Positions 9,581 to 20,302 of a stretch of 64,000 nt of DNA are shown piece after piece. The notes beneath the pieces are model-generated. The model was given only the letters and a program-made list of their open reading frames with translations, was not told the DNA's origin and searched no databases. Every line of letters begins with the position of its first letter. Positions within the stretch are counted from its first letter, which is position 1. A program made the translations under genes and the position numbers. This stretch comes from Chondrilla cf. caribensis (taxonomy: Eukaryota; Porifera; Demospongiae; Chondrillida; Chondrillidae): positions 1,862,320 to 1,926,319 of the forward strand of contig OZ026568.1 of the NCBI GenBank assembly GCA_964020155.1, written 5' to 3'.

Positions 9581-12500
9581 TTGGAGGACGAGAACGAACA
9601 GGAAGAAACAAGCAGTGATAATTCAACCACTAATCCTCTCGAATACACAAGTGAGGTTGTTGAAAATGATGTATATTCCCAAATCGATCAATCAACTATT
9701 CCCCCATTGCCTGATGCTGTTATTTCACCTAGAGTTGATTTTAAATGGCATAGCGATCTTGAGATTGACAGTAAAACGTTCATTATGAATGTTAATCAGG
9801 CATACAGTGAGATAGTTCACTGGCGACAAAACATGTTCATGTTACCCTCTGGGAAGGATGGCCAGGCATTTGTGTTTGAATTAGCCTGACTGATTCAAGC
9901 ATACAGCGAAGGATCAGCTCTAGAAGCTGTTGCATTGAAGTGTGCCTGTATTTTGCCTGCCTTGCTACTACAGAAGCCAAATCTCAAGTCAAAAGCACGT
10001 CATCATGTCAATGCCCTAAATCATCGTTTCAATCTATGGAAGGAAGGGAATATTATATGAGTCTATTACAAGAAGGAACTGTAATACAACAGCGTTTGAG
10101 AAAAAGCAGAAGTGGTGTGACTGAAAACAAGAAACTATCTAAAAGATTTTCCGACTTAATGTTTCAAGGCAAAATAAAGTCAGCCATCAAACTACTCAAC
10201 GGTCAGCTGAACAAAGGAGGAATTCTACCACTCGACCAAGAAATCGAAGTATGTGGTGATCGGAGGACTGTGCGAGATGTATCATTGGAGAAACACCCGG
10301 AAGGTGCGGCAGTGAAACCCAAGACCCTTGTTAACCCCAGTGATTCTTCTACCGAGTCTTATCACCCCATCATCTTCGATGCAATTGACGGCGAATATAT
10401 CCGTAAGACAGCTTTGAAAGTCGATGGTGGTGCCGGACCCTCTGGGGTTGATGCAAAGGGTTGGAGAAGATTTTGTACCTCCTTCAGAAGGGCATCGGAT
10501 GACCTGTGTACTGCATTGGCCAGTCTAGCAAAGAGGATATGTACCACACATGTCGACCCTGCATGTTTAGCCCCATTTACAGCATGTCGATTGATTGCCC
10601 TGGACAAATGTCCAGGCGTAAGACCAATTGGTATTGGGGAAGTGATGCGCAGGATCATTGGGAAGGCAGTCATTGGCATAATTACACCCGACATTCTGAA
10701 AGTAACCGGTTCCATTCAGTTGTGCACAGGTCAAGACGCAGGTATTGAATCAGCCATACATGCAATGAATAAACTTTTCAAGGTTGAATCCACCGAAGCC
10801 ACCCTATTAATAGATGCCACCAATGCCTTTAACATTTTGAATAGAGAGGCTGCCTTAAGGAATATCAATTCACTGTGTCCCTCTTTGGCCACTATTGCCA
10901 TAAATACGTACAGAGAAAACACTCAACTGTTCATAGACGGAGAAACCATCTGGTCAAGAGAAGGTACAACACAAAGGGATCCCTTGTCGATGGCAATTTA
11001 TGCAGTTGGTATTATGCCTTTAATACAGAAGATGACATTGGCAGTACGTGACGAAAATCTACATCAAATCTGGTTCGCGGACGATGCCTCTGCTGCGGGG
11101 TCCCTCTCAGGACTTCATGGTTGGTGGTCTTCTCTGATCGAAGATGGTCCCGCATATGGCTATCACGTAAATGCCTCCAAAACCTGGCTGATCACCAAAA
11201 GTGGCCTACTTTCCAAGGCTAAGGAGATGTTTCAAGATACAGGCATCCATATCACAGAAGATGGCCAACAACATCTGGGTGCAACACTGGGATCCGGCAC
11301 CTTCATTGATACTTTCACGAAAAAGAAGATAGCCAGATGGACGGAATTAATTATAAGCTTGGCAGAGATAGCTAAAAGTCACCCTCACGCTGCCTATTGC
11401 GGCTTTGTACATGGTCTTAGCAACCAATGGTCCTTCACTATGCGAACAGTGCCTGGTATTGAGGATCTTTTTCAGCCAATAGAAGAAGCAATTCGCTATC
11501 ATCTCATTCCAGCCCTCACCGGAAGGGACGTTAGTGAGGCAGAACGACAGCTATTGTCCCTACCCACTCGTTTGGGTGGCCTGGGGCTGGCCAATCCAAC
11601 ACATATAGCTTCTAACGAATATGCGGGTTCAGTGAAAGTTACAGCCCCCTTAGTTGAACTGATCAATGAGAAGCAGTTTCAGTATTGCATAGATACAGTC
11701 TCAAAACAGAGGTTCGCAAAATATGAAGTTAAAGTCCAGAAACGGAAAAAGCAAACACAAAGTGCCGAACAACTACGTTGCCACCTGCCAAGCTATCTTC
11801 AGAGAGCTATGGATCTGGGGCAGGAAAAGGGGGCGTCTTCCTGGCTCTCTGCTATCCCTGTCCAAGAACATGGTTTTGCCTTACATAAGGGGGACTTCCG
11901 AGATGCTCTTTGTCTGCGTTACAACTGGCACCCCACACACCTACCAACAAAGTGTGCCTGTGGACACGCTTTCTCCGTCAATCATGCCATGGACTGCCGT
12001 ACTGGTGGATTCCCCACCAGAAGGCACAATGAAATCAGGGACATTACAGCTGAAATTATGTCAGAGGTATGCTATAATGTCATGATTGAGCCACAGCTTC
12101 AAAGTCTATCTGGTGAAACCTTCAGAAGAAAAACAACTAAAACTGAAGATAATGCGCGCTTAGACATCAGTGCCGATGCATTCTGGGGAACAGAAAAACA
12201 GAGCATTTTTCGATGTAAGGATTTTTAATCCTAACGCTCCGTCTTACCAGAATGCCAATTTGGATGCCATCTATTAGAGACAAGAGAAAGAGAAAAGGAG
12301 ATCGTATGAAGAGAGAGTAACTGAGGTTGAAATGGGCTCATTCACACCGCTAGTCTTTGCCATCACAGGGGGAATGGGCAAGTCAACCACCATTGCCTAT
12401 AAAAGACTTGCCTCGTTGCTTGCAACAAAGCGCCAACAGCCTTACGGTCTAACAATGGCTTGGCTACGTTGCCGCCTAGGATTCTCTTTACTCAGATCCG

Positions 12501-12595
12501 CCATCACTGCTATCAGGGAGGCTAGATCCACCGCTGGACAACCAGCTAAGTGTAGTGCCATTGATCTCGCAGTAAGCGAGGGCAATTTAATTTAA
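9581..12595 (+). pseudogene. Second RT element (WFADD family), broken
   Basis: A different reverse transcriptase family from the one upstream. The N-terminal part (9581-9889) contains KWHSDLEID and IVHWRQNMFMLPSGK, then a TGA at 9887-9889; the frame resumes with QAYSEGSALEAVALK and shifts near 10050. The main open segment (9940-12228) carries ALDKCPGVRPIG, DATNAFN (motif A), TTQRDPLS (motif B; the usual QGDP is altered) and WFADDAS (motif C, ADD), then KCACGHAF and RRHNEIRD, a Cys/His segment leading to a probable endonuclease (ARLDISADAFWG). A +1 shift near 12212 and a TAG at 12275-12277 interrupt the C-terminus, which resumes at 12332-12595. At least four lesions make it non-autonomous. Confidence 0.82.
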
Positions 12596-12659
12596 TATTG
12601 TATGTTGGTTTAATATTATAATGTTGTTTCATCATTATTATTGCCCAAATAATTTTATT

Positions 12660-12719
12660 ATTTATTATTATTATTATAATTGTATTATTATTATAATTGT
12701 ATCACATATTATTGGTTAA

Positions 12720-12765
<46 letters not shown>

Positions 12766-12800
12766 AATGATATTAATAATAATAATAATAATAATATATG
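12660..12800. repeat. ATT/AAT microsatellite
   Basis: Runs of TTATTATT at 12660-12710, a continuous (ATT)n at about 12721-12762, then AATAATAAT to about 12797. It separates the second RT element from the minus-strand LINE and matches the TAA-rich flanks of the other copies. Confidence 0.85.
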
Positions 12801-12962
12801 TAATAATTATATCATAAAATAATAATATTATTTGTACAATTTTATTATAATTATTTAACAGAGATGACAACAATAAAGAAAACAATAGCAATAATAAACA
12901 AACACACACATTGTCAAGAATATGATAATAATAAAAAAAAAATTAATACTGAGAACAAGGAT

Positions 12963-15343
12963 CTAGTCGCCGAGATCTGGGCAGCGCAGGGAGCCCAGCA
13001 CCGAAATAGCATTCCCTGTTTGGACAGCTACTGAGAGCCTCTGCATCAAGAAGGAAAACGACTGAGGCTCTCCGGTGACCATCTTAATACGGCGGCCTAG
13101 GTCTTTCAGGAAGGACATTGAATCCGGGCCAATAGAGCCAGAGGTTTCAAAAGCTATTGGTTGGAAAGAGAAAGAATAGCTGTGCTCAAGGTGGGAGTAC
13201 TTCTTTTCTTTTTCTCCCTCTGCGAAGGCAGCAGCTGCGCCCGCTTCTGTGGAGCATCTTTGCCTGTGGGAAAGACAGAAACTGTCCACACAAGTGACGT
13301 CCCAAGCCAAGAATTTGCCCTCAGACCATGGGACCATGGTGACGCCATCTGGACGTTTGCCGTCGGCTCGGTGGAGACCAGTTGATTCCAATTGAGAAGG
13401 TATCTTTGCTGTGGCCAGGGAGTGGTAGATAATGGAGTTGAGAGAGTTGTGGCGTGCAGTGCGGCCCTTACTTGATTGGCAAGACAAACCGTGGTGACCC
13501 AAATGATCTGCATCCTTGCTGCATAACTTGCAACTGTGAGGTTGGCAAATTGTGGTCCCCAATCTAAGGCCGATGGCAGTACGAATTGTGTCGTTAGACA
13601 TTCGTAGGCCTAGGGACGAAATGGGTGGAGTGTTGAGCCAAGCGCCAGAATAGCTAGAAGCAGCTGCTAAGAGGCGAGCTCTAGAGACTTCGTCGCTGCA
13701 GTTGGATAAGATAGAATGGAATACGTGATCAACTCTTGGTTTATCCCATGACTTCTGTAGGTGGCGTGAGCTGCAGATGGGAAGAGGGGTGTCATCAGGG
13801 AGGCCGAGCCGCCATGTGGAAAGGGCTGCATCCCTTGCACTGTAAGTGCTGTGTGCCATGCATGTTGGAAGCAGCTGTTGCACTAGGGTGAATGCTCCAT
13901 CAGCAGAAGCCAAAAAGGCAGATGGTGTAAGATGGACAGCACTCCTGAGCCCTAGACCGCCAGAACCGACTGGTAGAGATGCTTGCAGCTGAGATGGGTC
14001 ACCTGGTCTTAAAACAGTATTTGTAATCCTGGAGGCAATAGAGAAGAGTAAAGCATCCCAGGATTCCAGGAGGGGTGATGAAAAAGCTGGGGATGTGCGT
14101 AGTAGGTGTAGAAGTTTAAGGATTGCAAGTGAATGGCGCAATATCGTGATGGCGTCATGTGCAAGGTGGCAGAGGCGCTCCCCAACAAGCCTTAGCTGAT
14201 TTATTTGGTTGTCAAGACTAGCTATCATGGAGTTACTTCCCAACAGAGATCCCAACAGAATGGCATCCTGGGGGTCAGTAGAGCTCAACCCTGGGAAGGA
14301 GGAAGTCATAACTTCTACAGCCGATTGGTCATGAGAGATCAGTTCTGACTTTGACATGTTTAAACTCAGGCCCAGGGCTTGTCCTTGCTCCTTGATTTTT
14401 GTTAAATCTGAAGTCAGTGTTTCAATGTCTCCACCCATGGTCCCATCATCTAAGTAGAAGCCTTTGAACTCTGACCTCAGACTGGATACTAGCTCATGCG
14501 TTGTGAGACAAAACAACATTGGACCCAAAGGATCCCCCTGTTGGATTCCTTCAGAAGACAACAACTGTTGTCCCCCCACAACAAGGTTGACGGGGAGGAA
14601 TAGGCGGAGTGTACGAATGGCAGGAGGTCTGGGATGTACGCTGTGGTAGCTTCTAGGATCTTGTCGCGTCTAATGCTATTAAAGGCATTTGAAAAGTCTA
14701 TTTTAAGCAGAGCTTTATGTGATGATTGTTGGTCCATGTAGATTCGGGCAGCATGGACAGCTGCTTCGACTCCCCTGGGGACTCCAAATCCCAATTGGTG
14801 TGGGGACAGGAGTTGCGGAATGGACTCCAGTGCATGCATGGTGGCAGGCACATTTGGAAGCCAATCTCCTTAGTGTGTACCCCACAGCTATTGGGCGAAT
14901 TCCTCCATCTTTCTTTGATAAGGCAATTAGGTTTGCACCAAAGAAAAGGGGGCGAATGGATGGTGGAGTTCTACCTTCCAGAATCAAAGTTATCAGACCA
15001 ACTAACGAGGACAATAGGGGTGCACTACCTTCACCTGCGGTGGGGACTGTCAGATCCTTAAGGTGTTGGGGAAGGAGGCCATCGGGACCCCCTCCTGACC
15101 CTGCAGGGAATGTTGTAATTGCCTTCAGGATATCCTCTGTGGTGAGGAATGGCAATGGGGAGCTGAAATCTATCTTGGCTATTTGGGAGTCAGGATGAGA
15201 GGGAGGGTGCTTTGCCCTTAGGGCTGCCAAAGTATGGCTGTTGTATGCAGCAAACACATCCTCACTGCAGGCTAACCTGACTGCACCTTTGTAGTCACTC
15301 TCTTCAAGCTTGCTTGAGACCCTGGCCGCTAATTGATCGATGG

Positions 15344-15345
<2 letters not shown>
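12963..15345 (-). pseudogene. Minus-strand copy of the R2-like LINE, 5'-truncated and frameshifted
   Basis: Same family as the intact ORF at 6344-9277. Reading on the minus strand, the first segment (from about 15345 to 14860) starts at KSIDQLAARVSSKLEE, corresponding to about residue 210 of the intact ORF, so the Cys-rich N-terminus is missing. A frameshift near 14855 leads into 14851-14489 with LKIDFSNAFNSIRRD (motif A). A second shift near 14580 leads into 14579-12963 with EGIQQGDPLGP (motif B), FYLDDGTMGG (motif C), CKLCSKDADHLGHHGLSC (zinc knuckle), RPDGVTMVPW and WDVTC (endonuclease). The truncation falls exactly at a (TTA)n tract, which codes a run of Asn in the upstream frame. Two frameshifts make it a pseudogene. 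Confidence 0.85.
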
Positions 15346-15406
<61 letters not shown>

Positions 15407-15424
15407 GGCAAGAGTACAATAGCA

Positions 15425-15461
<37 letters not shown>

Positions 15462-15462
15462 T
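15346..15462. repeat. ATT tract and AAT tract flanking the LINE copy
   Basis: (ATT)n of about 19 units at 15347-15405 is followed by 20 bases of other sequence and then (AAT)n of about 11 units at 15427-15459. It marks the 5' junction of the minus-strand LINE. Confidence 0.9.
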
Positions 15463-15978
15463 ACAATAATTATAAAACAATAATTATCCATCATATATAG
15501 ATCTGAAATCGTCTACAGGATAGCCAATTAGCAACAGAAAGAAACAGACTGAACTATAAAGAAGATTAGAATCTTCCAATTCGATCTGTTGAGCACCTTA
15601 TTCGAAGTCGTACGTTATAAAGCTTGTCAACTTTCAGGGTCTGCGGTCAAAAGCGAGCACACTAGTACTGTTAGGAACGTCTTAGCATGCTTTCATAGGC
15701 GAGAAGTCCAAAGCATCCAGTTTTTCTGGGCCCATGTTTTTTGTACCGGCCTGTGTCCGAAAACGCATGCAGTCTTACTGGTGCTTTTTGTGCTTAATAA
15801 TGGCTTTTCTCCCCCGTAGCCTTCAATGTCAGGATATACCGTTGGCTCTGCGGCGAAATCACCCCTGAAAAGAAGTTACATAATAAAAATCTTCGAAATC
15901 TCACGAGCCGAAAGGAAGTCCTTCATCATAGTGATAGACAAATTGGAATCTCTCCGGGGAAATGAACAAATCTGGTTT
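15460..15978. other. 5' flank of gene 2, no gene recognised
   Basis: I see no convincing gene here. Short open frames at 15589-15819 and 15826-16131 have no recognisable content, and the second overlaps the kinase start in another frame. A stretch near 15628-15680 (AACTTTCAGGGTCT and what follows) resembles sequence about 380 bases upstream of gene 3 (41598 on), so this is probably shared 5' flanking sequence. Confidence 0.5.
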
Positions 15979-16007
15979 AAAATGGCCGGTTCATCATCAG
16001 GGCGTGG
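15979..16007 (+). promoter_or_regulatory. Shared promoter-proximal motifs of gene 2
   Basis: AAAATGGCC at 15979-15987 is followed 12 bases later by GGGCGTGG at 16000-16007. The pair recurs upstream of genes 3 and 4. AAAATGGC resembles the YY1 core (AANATGGC) and GGGCGTGG a KLF/Sp GC box; those identities are from general knowledge. It lies 80 bases before the kinase ATG, so it could be in the core promoter or the 5' leader. Confidence 0.5.
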
Positions 16008-16058
16008 TTTAGACCTACAGTTCGTGTCGTTAAGTACATTGAATCCGGCTAAGAAGAA

Positions 16059-16892
16059 ATGGCTGCGCATTTTAAAGAATGGCCGGAAAAACCTGGAAAC
16101 CTGGTTCTTGAAGAAAAAGAAAAGGGTCTAGGTTCGTATGGACGAGTCTATATAGGGAAATTGGCTGAGAATCCTGTCGCAGTTAAAGTAATTCATCCCA
16201 ATTTACTTCACGCACCTGACAACGATCACCTCTTGTTAGGATTCAAGGAAGAGTGCGATAAACTTCAGTCGCTAAAACATGACCGCATAGTGAAACTCCT
16301 GGGAACCTTTTGGGATAAAAGCCTCGGTCCTCTCCTCGTTATGGAAGTGTTAGATCAGAATTTGGAAGAATTCCTTCGCGACCACAGTAAGCCAGGTAGC
16401 CTGCCATTGATGCAGCAGTTGGAGATCGTCAAGGAGCTGACAGAAGGCTTGCGCTATCTTCACACCCACAACATAGTCCACCGTGATCTGAAGCCAGAGA
16501 ATATACTGATCGGAAAGGATGGCCACCTTCGAATAGGAGATCTGGGCCAGTCCAAGCTGTTGAAGAACCTTAGTGATATAATGAAGACGATGCAACCCGG
16601 TACTCCACTCTATTTACCACCAGAAGCCTTGAAGAAGGGCAGTGCATACAGTGTCACGTGGAAGATGGATGTGTTCTCCCTTGGTGTGGTAGCCTTATGT
16701 ATTGCCACCCAGGCTTTACCTACCACTGGTTTAATAAATATTGGTGCTGTACCAGAGATCATCCGCCGAAAAGAGGATTTAGATCGTCTGGAGGAGAAGC
16801 ATCCATTAAAAGGAGTTATTTCCGCCTGCCTGCAAGATGACCCAAATCTTAGACCAGATGTGTGCTTCATTGATGATCATCTTGGTGTATTG
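16059..16892 (+). CDS. Gene 2 exon 1: protein kinase domain
   Basis: Encodes a complete protein kinase domain of 278 residues starting MAAHFKEW. Visible motifs: glycine loop G23-LG-SYG28, VAVK with Lys43, HRDLKPEN (HRD 141-143, Lys145), DLG in place of DFG, and YLPPEAL for the APE segment. The DLG variant and overall pattern fit tyrosine-kinase-like serine/threonine kinases such as RIP kinases (family knowledge). The ATG has G at -3 and +4 and is aligned with the starts of genes 3 and 4. The exon ends GTATTG before the donor GTGAGT at 16893. Relative to gene 4 there are two extra codons (SVTWK versus TLK) in the segment after PPEAL. Confidence 0.9.
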
Positions 16893-16962
16893 GTGAGTAT
16901 ATACTATACACTTGTTCCACATTATGTTATTGTACATGTTATTATATTATTATTTATTATAG

Positions 16963-17091
16963 GTAGGCAATGGAAGGCTTGTTAATAAACTGGAAGAATC
17001 TTTAAGTGAACAAAGAAAAGAGCTAATGGATTTGAATAAGCTCTACAACCTCCAGAAAAAGGAGCTAGCAGACAATAAGTCAAAATTCAAG
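16963..17091 (+). CDS. Gene 2 exon 2: start of coiled coil
   Basis: 43 codons, phase 0 at both ends, beginning VGNGRLVNKLEESLSEQ and ending KSKFK before gtattg. The sequence is rich in Glu, Lys, Leu and Gln with heptad-like spacing. It is nearly identical to gene 4 exon 2 (53009-53137). It links the kinase to the repeated coiled-coil modules. Confidence 0.85.
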
Positions 17092-17194
17092 GTATTGTAT
17101 ATAGTACATTTCATGCTGTGCATGTACTTGAATTGCAATAATATAATTATATATTATGTACGTATATATCTGTCTGAAATTCTATGAATTCTTA

Positions 17195-17541
17195 CTAAAT
17201 ATATCTCAAACCAGTAGCCCAAGCATACCCTCTTAATTGAAAGTGGTCGCCCCACTCATCTCCCAACTCCTCCCAAAAGAGACTTTTACACTATGCAATC
17301 TTATAAACATGTTGAGGACAAGCCTCACTTTTTAATCACGTGCCCAAGATTATCACTTGAGACACGATATGCATGCTACAGCAAATGCAACCAACTCCTG
17401 TTTTAAGTACCTATCATCGACAGATAAATCTATTTGCATATTAACATCCACTAATGGAAACTTGATTGGTGTTCAGCAAAGTGCATACATAATATTGATG
17501 CTATGAAACTTAGATCTGCACTGTTGTCACCTCCTGTTTAG
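17195..17541 (+). mobile_element. LINE C-terminal fragment, unit 1
   Basis: Degenerate copy of the fragment at 18850-19241. The recognisable piece is a segment equivalent to HVEDKPHFLITCPRL, and it ends with the same CTCCTGTTTAG. Frames are broken. Confidence 0.6.
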
Positions 17542-17893
17542 TTGCTATTAATTTAAATTTACAAGTTATAATGCAATAATTTGCCATTAATTGAAAAAGA
17601 AAGAAATTCTGATGTCTAAGGACCATTTTAGCTTGAAAGACCAGTGACAATTATTATCTTTTATCTATACCTGGAGTGGAATCTCCTTACGTCAATGTGC
17701 CTTATAACTCATTTTTTTCACTAATATCAGAATGTAAGTCCCAACTGTATAATAATTAAAATGATTTGTTGAATAACATTCTTGATAATTTGAATGGTTT
17801 GAATAGTATTTATTTTTTTTATTAATTAAAGTTGATAGCTGTGTTCATTTCATATTAATCCATGAACCCATCCCTGCTATGATTGTGTTATAG

Positions 17894-18056
17894 GTTCAGG
17901 AGAGTAAATGTCAAAGTCACCTCCAGACCATTGAAAGGCAAGCAAAAGAATTGAATGCAAAAATGCAAGCTTTGGCTGAAGAACGGTCGGCTAAACAGCA
18001 CCAAGAAGAAGAAATGTTACATGCAGAATGTTTCCAATTTAGAAGCTAAGTTGAAG
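17894..18056 (+). pseudogene. Gene 2 coiled-coil exon A1, frameshifted
   Basis: Homologous to the 159-nt exon at 19577-19735 and to gene 4 53423-53581, but 163 nt long. A 4-base insertion (the ATGC in TTACATGCAGAATG near 18019) shifts the frame into TAA close to the exon end. Because the exon is phase 0 on both sides and has an intact duplicate downstream, skipping it would restore the frame. Confidence 0.8.
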
Positions 18057-18252
18057 GTAATTATGAATGTGACATTCTATACAAATCAACTTCCTACCAA
18101 AAGATATTAATTGAGTAAGAATGTTATTGTAGACATATGTTAATGGTTTGGAATAATAATTTATTATTCTATTTCTCTTAATATATTCCTGACCATTCCA
18201 TGGAAGTAAGTATTTGAATTTACAGTTGACTTTGAAACTGCAATTAATATAG

Positions 18253-18627
18253 GAGAAAGAAGTAGAGATGCAAACAAGAATTCACCTACTAGAGAAAACT
18301 TTGAGGGATGAAACTGGCAAACTAAAGAAAGAACTACAGGTATATTATATGTATTTCTATTCCAATAAAATGATTTCAGAACTGTGTGTGGTGTGTAATG
18401 ACTTGAATGTAAACAATGGTAGGACATATCTTATTAGTTACCTATTATTCATGTACTGAATGCTACAGACCCGAGAATTTGAATGTCAAAGTCACCTTCA
18501 GACCATCAAAAGACAAGGAAAGGAATTAAATGTACAAAAGCAGGTTTTGGATGAACAACAGAAGGAGAAACAGCTTCTACAGGAGGAAATGTCAAGACAA
18601 GTTTCCAATTTAGAAGCTAAGTTGAAG
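18253..18627 (+). CDS. Gene 2 coiled-coil exons B1 and C1
   Basis: Exon 18253-18339 (87 nt) encodes EKEVEMQTRIHLLEKT and so on to KKELQ. Exon 18469-18627 (159 nt) encodes TREFECQSHLQTIKRQ and ends VSNLEAKLK. Both are phase 0, flanked by AG and GT, and contain no stops. They form the 29+53 residue module used repeatedly in all the genes of the array. Confidence 0.85.
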
Positions 18628-18849
18628 GTATGATTTCCAAATGTTTTAGTATATGGTTTAAAAACCACCTGAGGTGTTTATTGGTGCCACAACAAGTCTG
18701 GCAGATATTAGGTAATTCCAGATTGTAGTAACGATCACAAGAACAACATCTACAGAATTCAAATTACCAATTTAATAATCTTCAAGGCATCTCTGGTAAG
18801 GTTGGGAATAAACTTAGATATTAGTGACTGTTAAAGCAACCTCTCCACA

Positions 18850-19241
18850 ACATGGAAAAATATCTAACTGTTATCAAGAATCCTATGCTCAGGCAAACAA
18901 TGACTAGATTGAGAATAAGTAACCATATGCTCTTAATTGAAAGCAGTCGCCACACTCATCCTCCAACTCTCCCTGAAGAGAGACTTTGTACACTTCGCAA
19001 TCTTAAACATGTCAAGGACAAGCCTCACTTTTTAATCACATGCCCAAGATTTTCACACTCGAGGCACAATATATGCTTGCTACAGCAAATGCAACCAACT
19101 CCCATTTTAAGTACCTATCATCAACAGAGAGAAATCTATTTACATATTAACATCCACCAACAAAACTTGATTTGGTGTTTGGCAAAGTGCATACATAATG
19201 CTATGAAACTTAGATCTGCACTGTTGTTACCTCCTGTTTAG
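18850..19241 (+). mobile_element. LINE C-terminal fragment, unit 2
   Basis: Open frame 18852-19241 contains MEKYLTVIKNPMLRQTMTRL, then IESSRHTHPPTLPEERLC and KPHFLITCPRFSHSR. I recognise this as the Cys/His-containing tail that follows the RT domain in a common aquatic-invertebrate LINE family. It is a passenger in the intron, carried along when the exon block duplicated. Confidence 0.65.
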
Positions 19242-19576
19242 TCGCTATTAATTTAAATTTACAATTTGTCATTCAATATTTTGCCATTATTAGGATAAAA
19301 AGAAACTATGAGGTCTAATGGCCATTTTGGCTCGGTATGTCCATACCTGGAGTGGATCTCTTTAAGTCAATATGCCTTATAACCAATATTTTTCACTAAT
19401 ATCAGAATGTAAGTCCCAACTGCATAATAATTCAATGATCAGTTGGAACAGTTCTTAATAATTTGAATGGCTTGAATAGTGATTTTTAAATTTCTAATAA
19501 TTGAAGTTGATAGTTGTGTAGGGGTCTCATTTTGTATAAATCCATGAACCCATCCCTGTTATGATTGTGTTTATAG

Positions 19577-20302
19577 GCTCAGGAGAGTAAATGTCAAAGT
19601 CACCTCCAGACCATTGAAAGGCAGGCAAAGGAATTGAATGCAAAAATGCAAGCTTTGGCTGAAGAACGGTCAGCTAAACAGCACCAAGAAGAAGAAATGT
19701 TACAGAATGTATCCAATTTAGAAGCTAAGTTGAAGGTAATTATGAATGTGACATTCTACAAATCAACTTCCTACCAAGAGATACTAATTAAGTAAGAATG
19801 TTATTGTAGACAATATATTTACGGTTCAGAATAATAATTTATTATTCTATTTCTCTTAATATATTCCTGACCATTCCATGAAAGTAAGTATTTGAATTTA
19901 CAGTTGACTTTGAAACTGCAATTAATATAGGAGAAAGAAGTAGAGATGCAAACAAGAATTCATCTACTTGAGAAAACTTTCCAGGGTGAAACTGGCAAGC
20001 TAAAGACAGAATTACAGGTTTATATGTATTTCTATTCCAATAAAATGATTTCAGAACTGTGTGTGGTGTGTAATGACTTGAATGTAAACAATGGTAGGAC
20101 ATATCTTATTAGTTACCTATTATTCATGTACTGAATGCTACAGACCCGAGAATTTGAATGTCAAAGTCACCTTCAGACCATCAAAAGACAAGGAAAGGAA
20201 TTAAATGTACAAAAGCAGGTTTTGGATGAACAACAGAAGGAGAAACAGCTTCTGCAGGAGGAAATGTCAAGACAAGTTTCCACTTTGGAAGCTAAGTTGA
20301 AG
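19577..20302 (+). CDS. Gene 2 coiled-coil exons A2, B2 and C2
   Basis: Exons 19577-19735 (159 nt), 19931-20017 (87 nt) and 20144-20302 (159 nt), all phase 0 and open. Encoded pieces include AQESKCQSHLQTIERQ, EKEVEMQTRIHLLEKT and TREFECQSHLQTIKRQ, with VSNLEAKLK or VSTLEAKLK ends. They repeat the preceding block. Confidence 0.85.

Noticed and set aside
9343..9788. Open frames with long Asn or Tyr runs on both strands
   Set aside because: They are translations of the AAT/ATT microsatellite, not proteins.
12709..12909. Minus-strand frame ending in an Asn run
   Set aside because: Microsatellite and AT-rich DNA; no protein-like composition.
14719..15198. Plus-strand frame of 159 codons over the minus-strand LINE
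   Set aside because: Shadow of the reverse-transcriptase frame on the other strand.
15826..16131. 101-codon frame overlapping the gene 2 start
   Set aside because: Different frame from the conserved kinase and not conserved upstream of gene 4.
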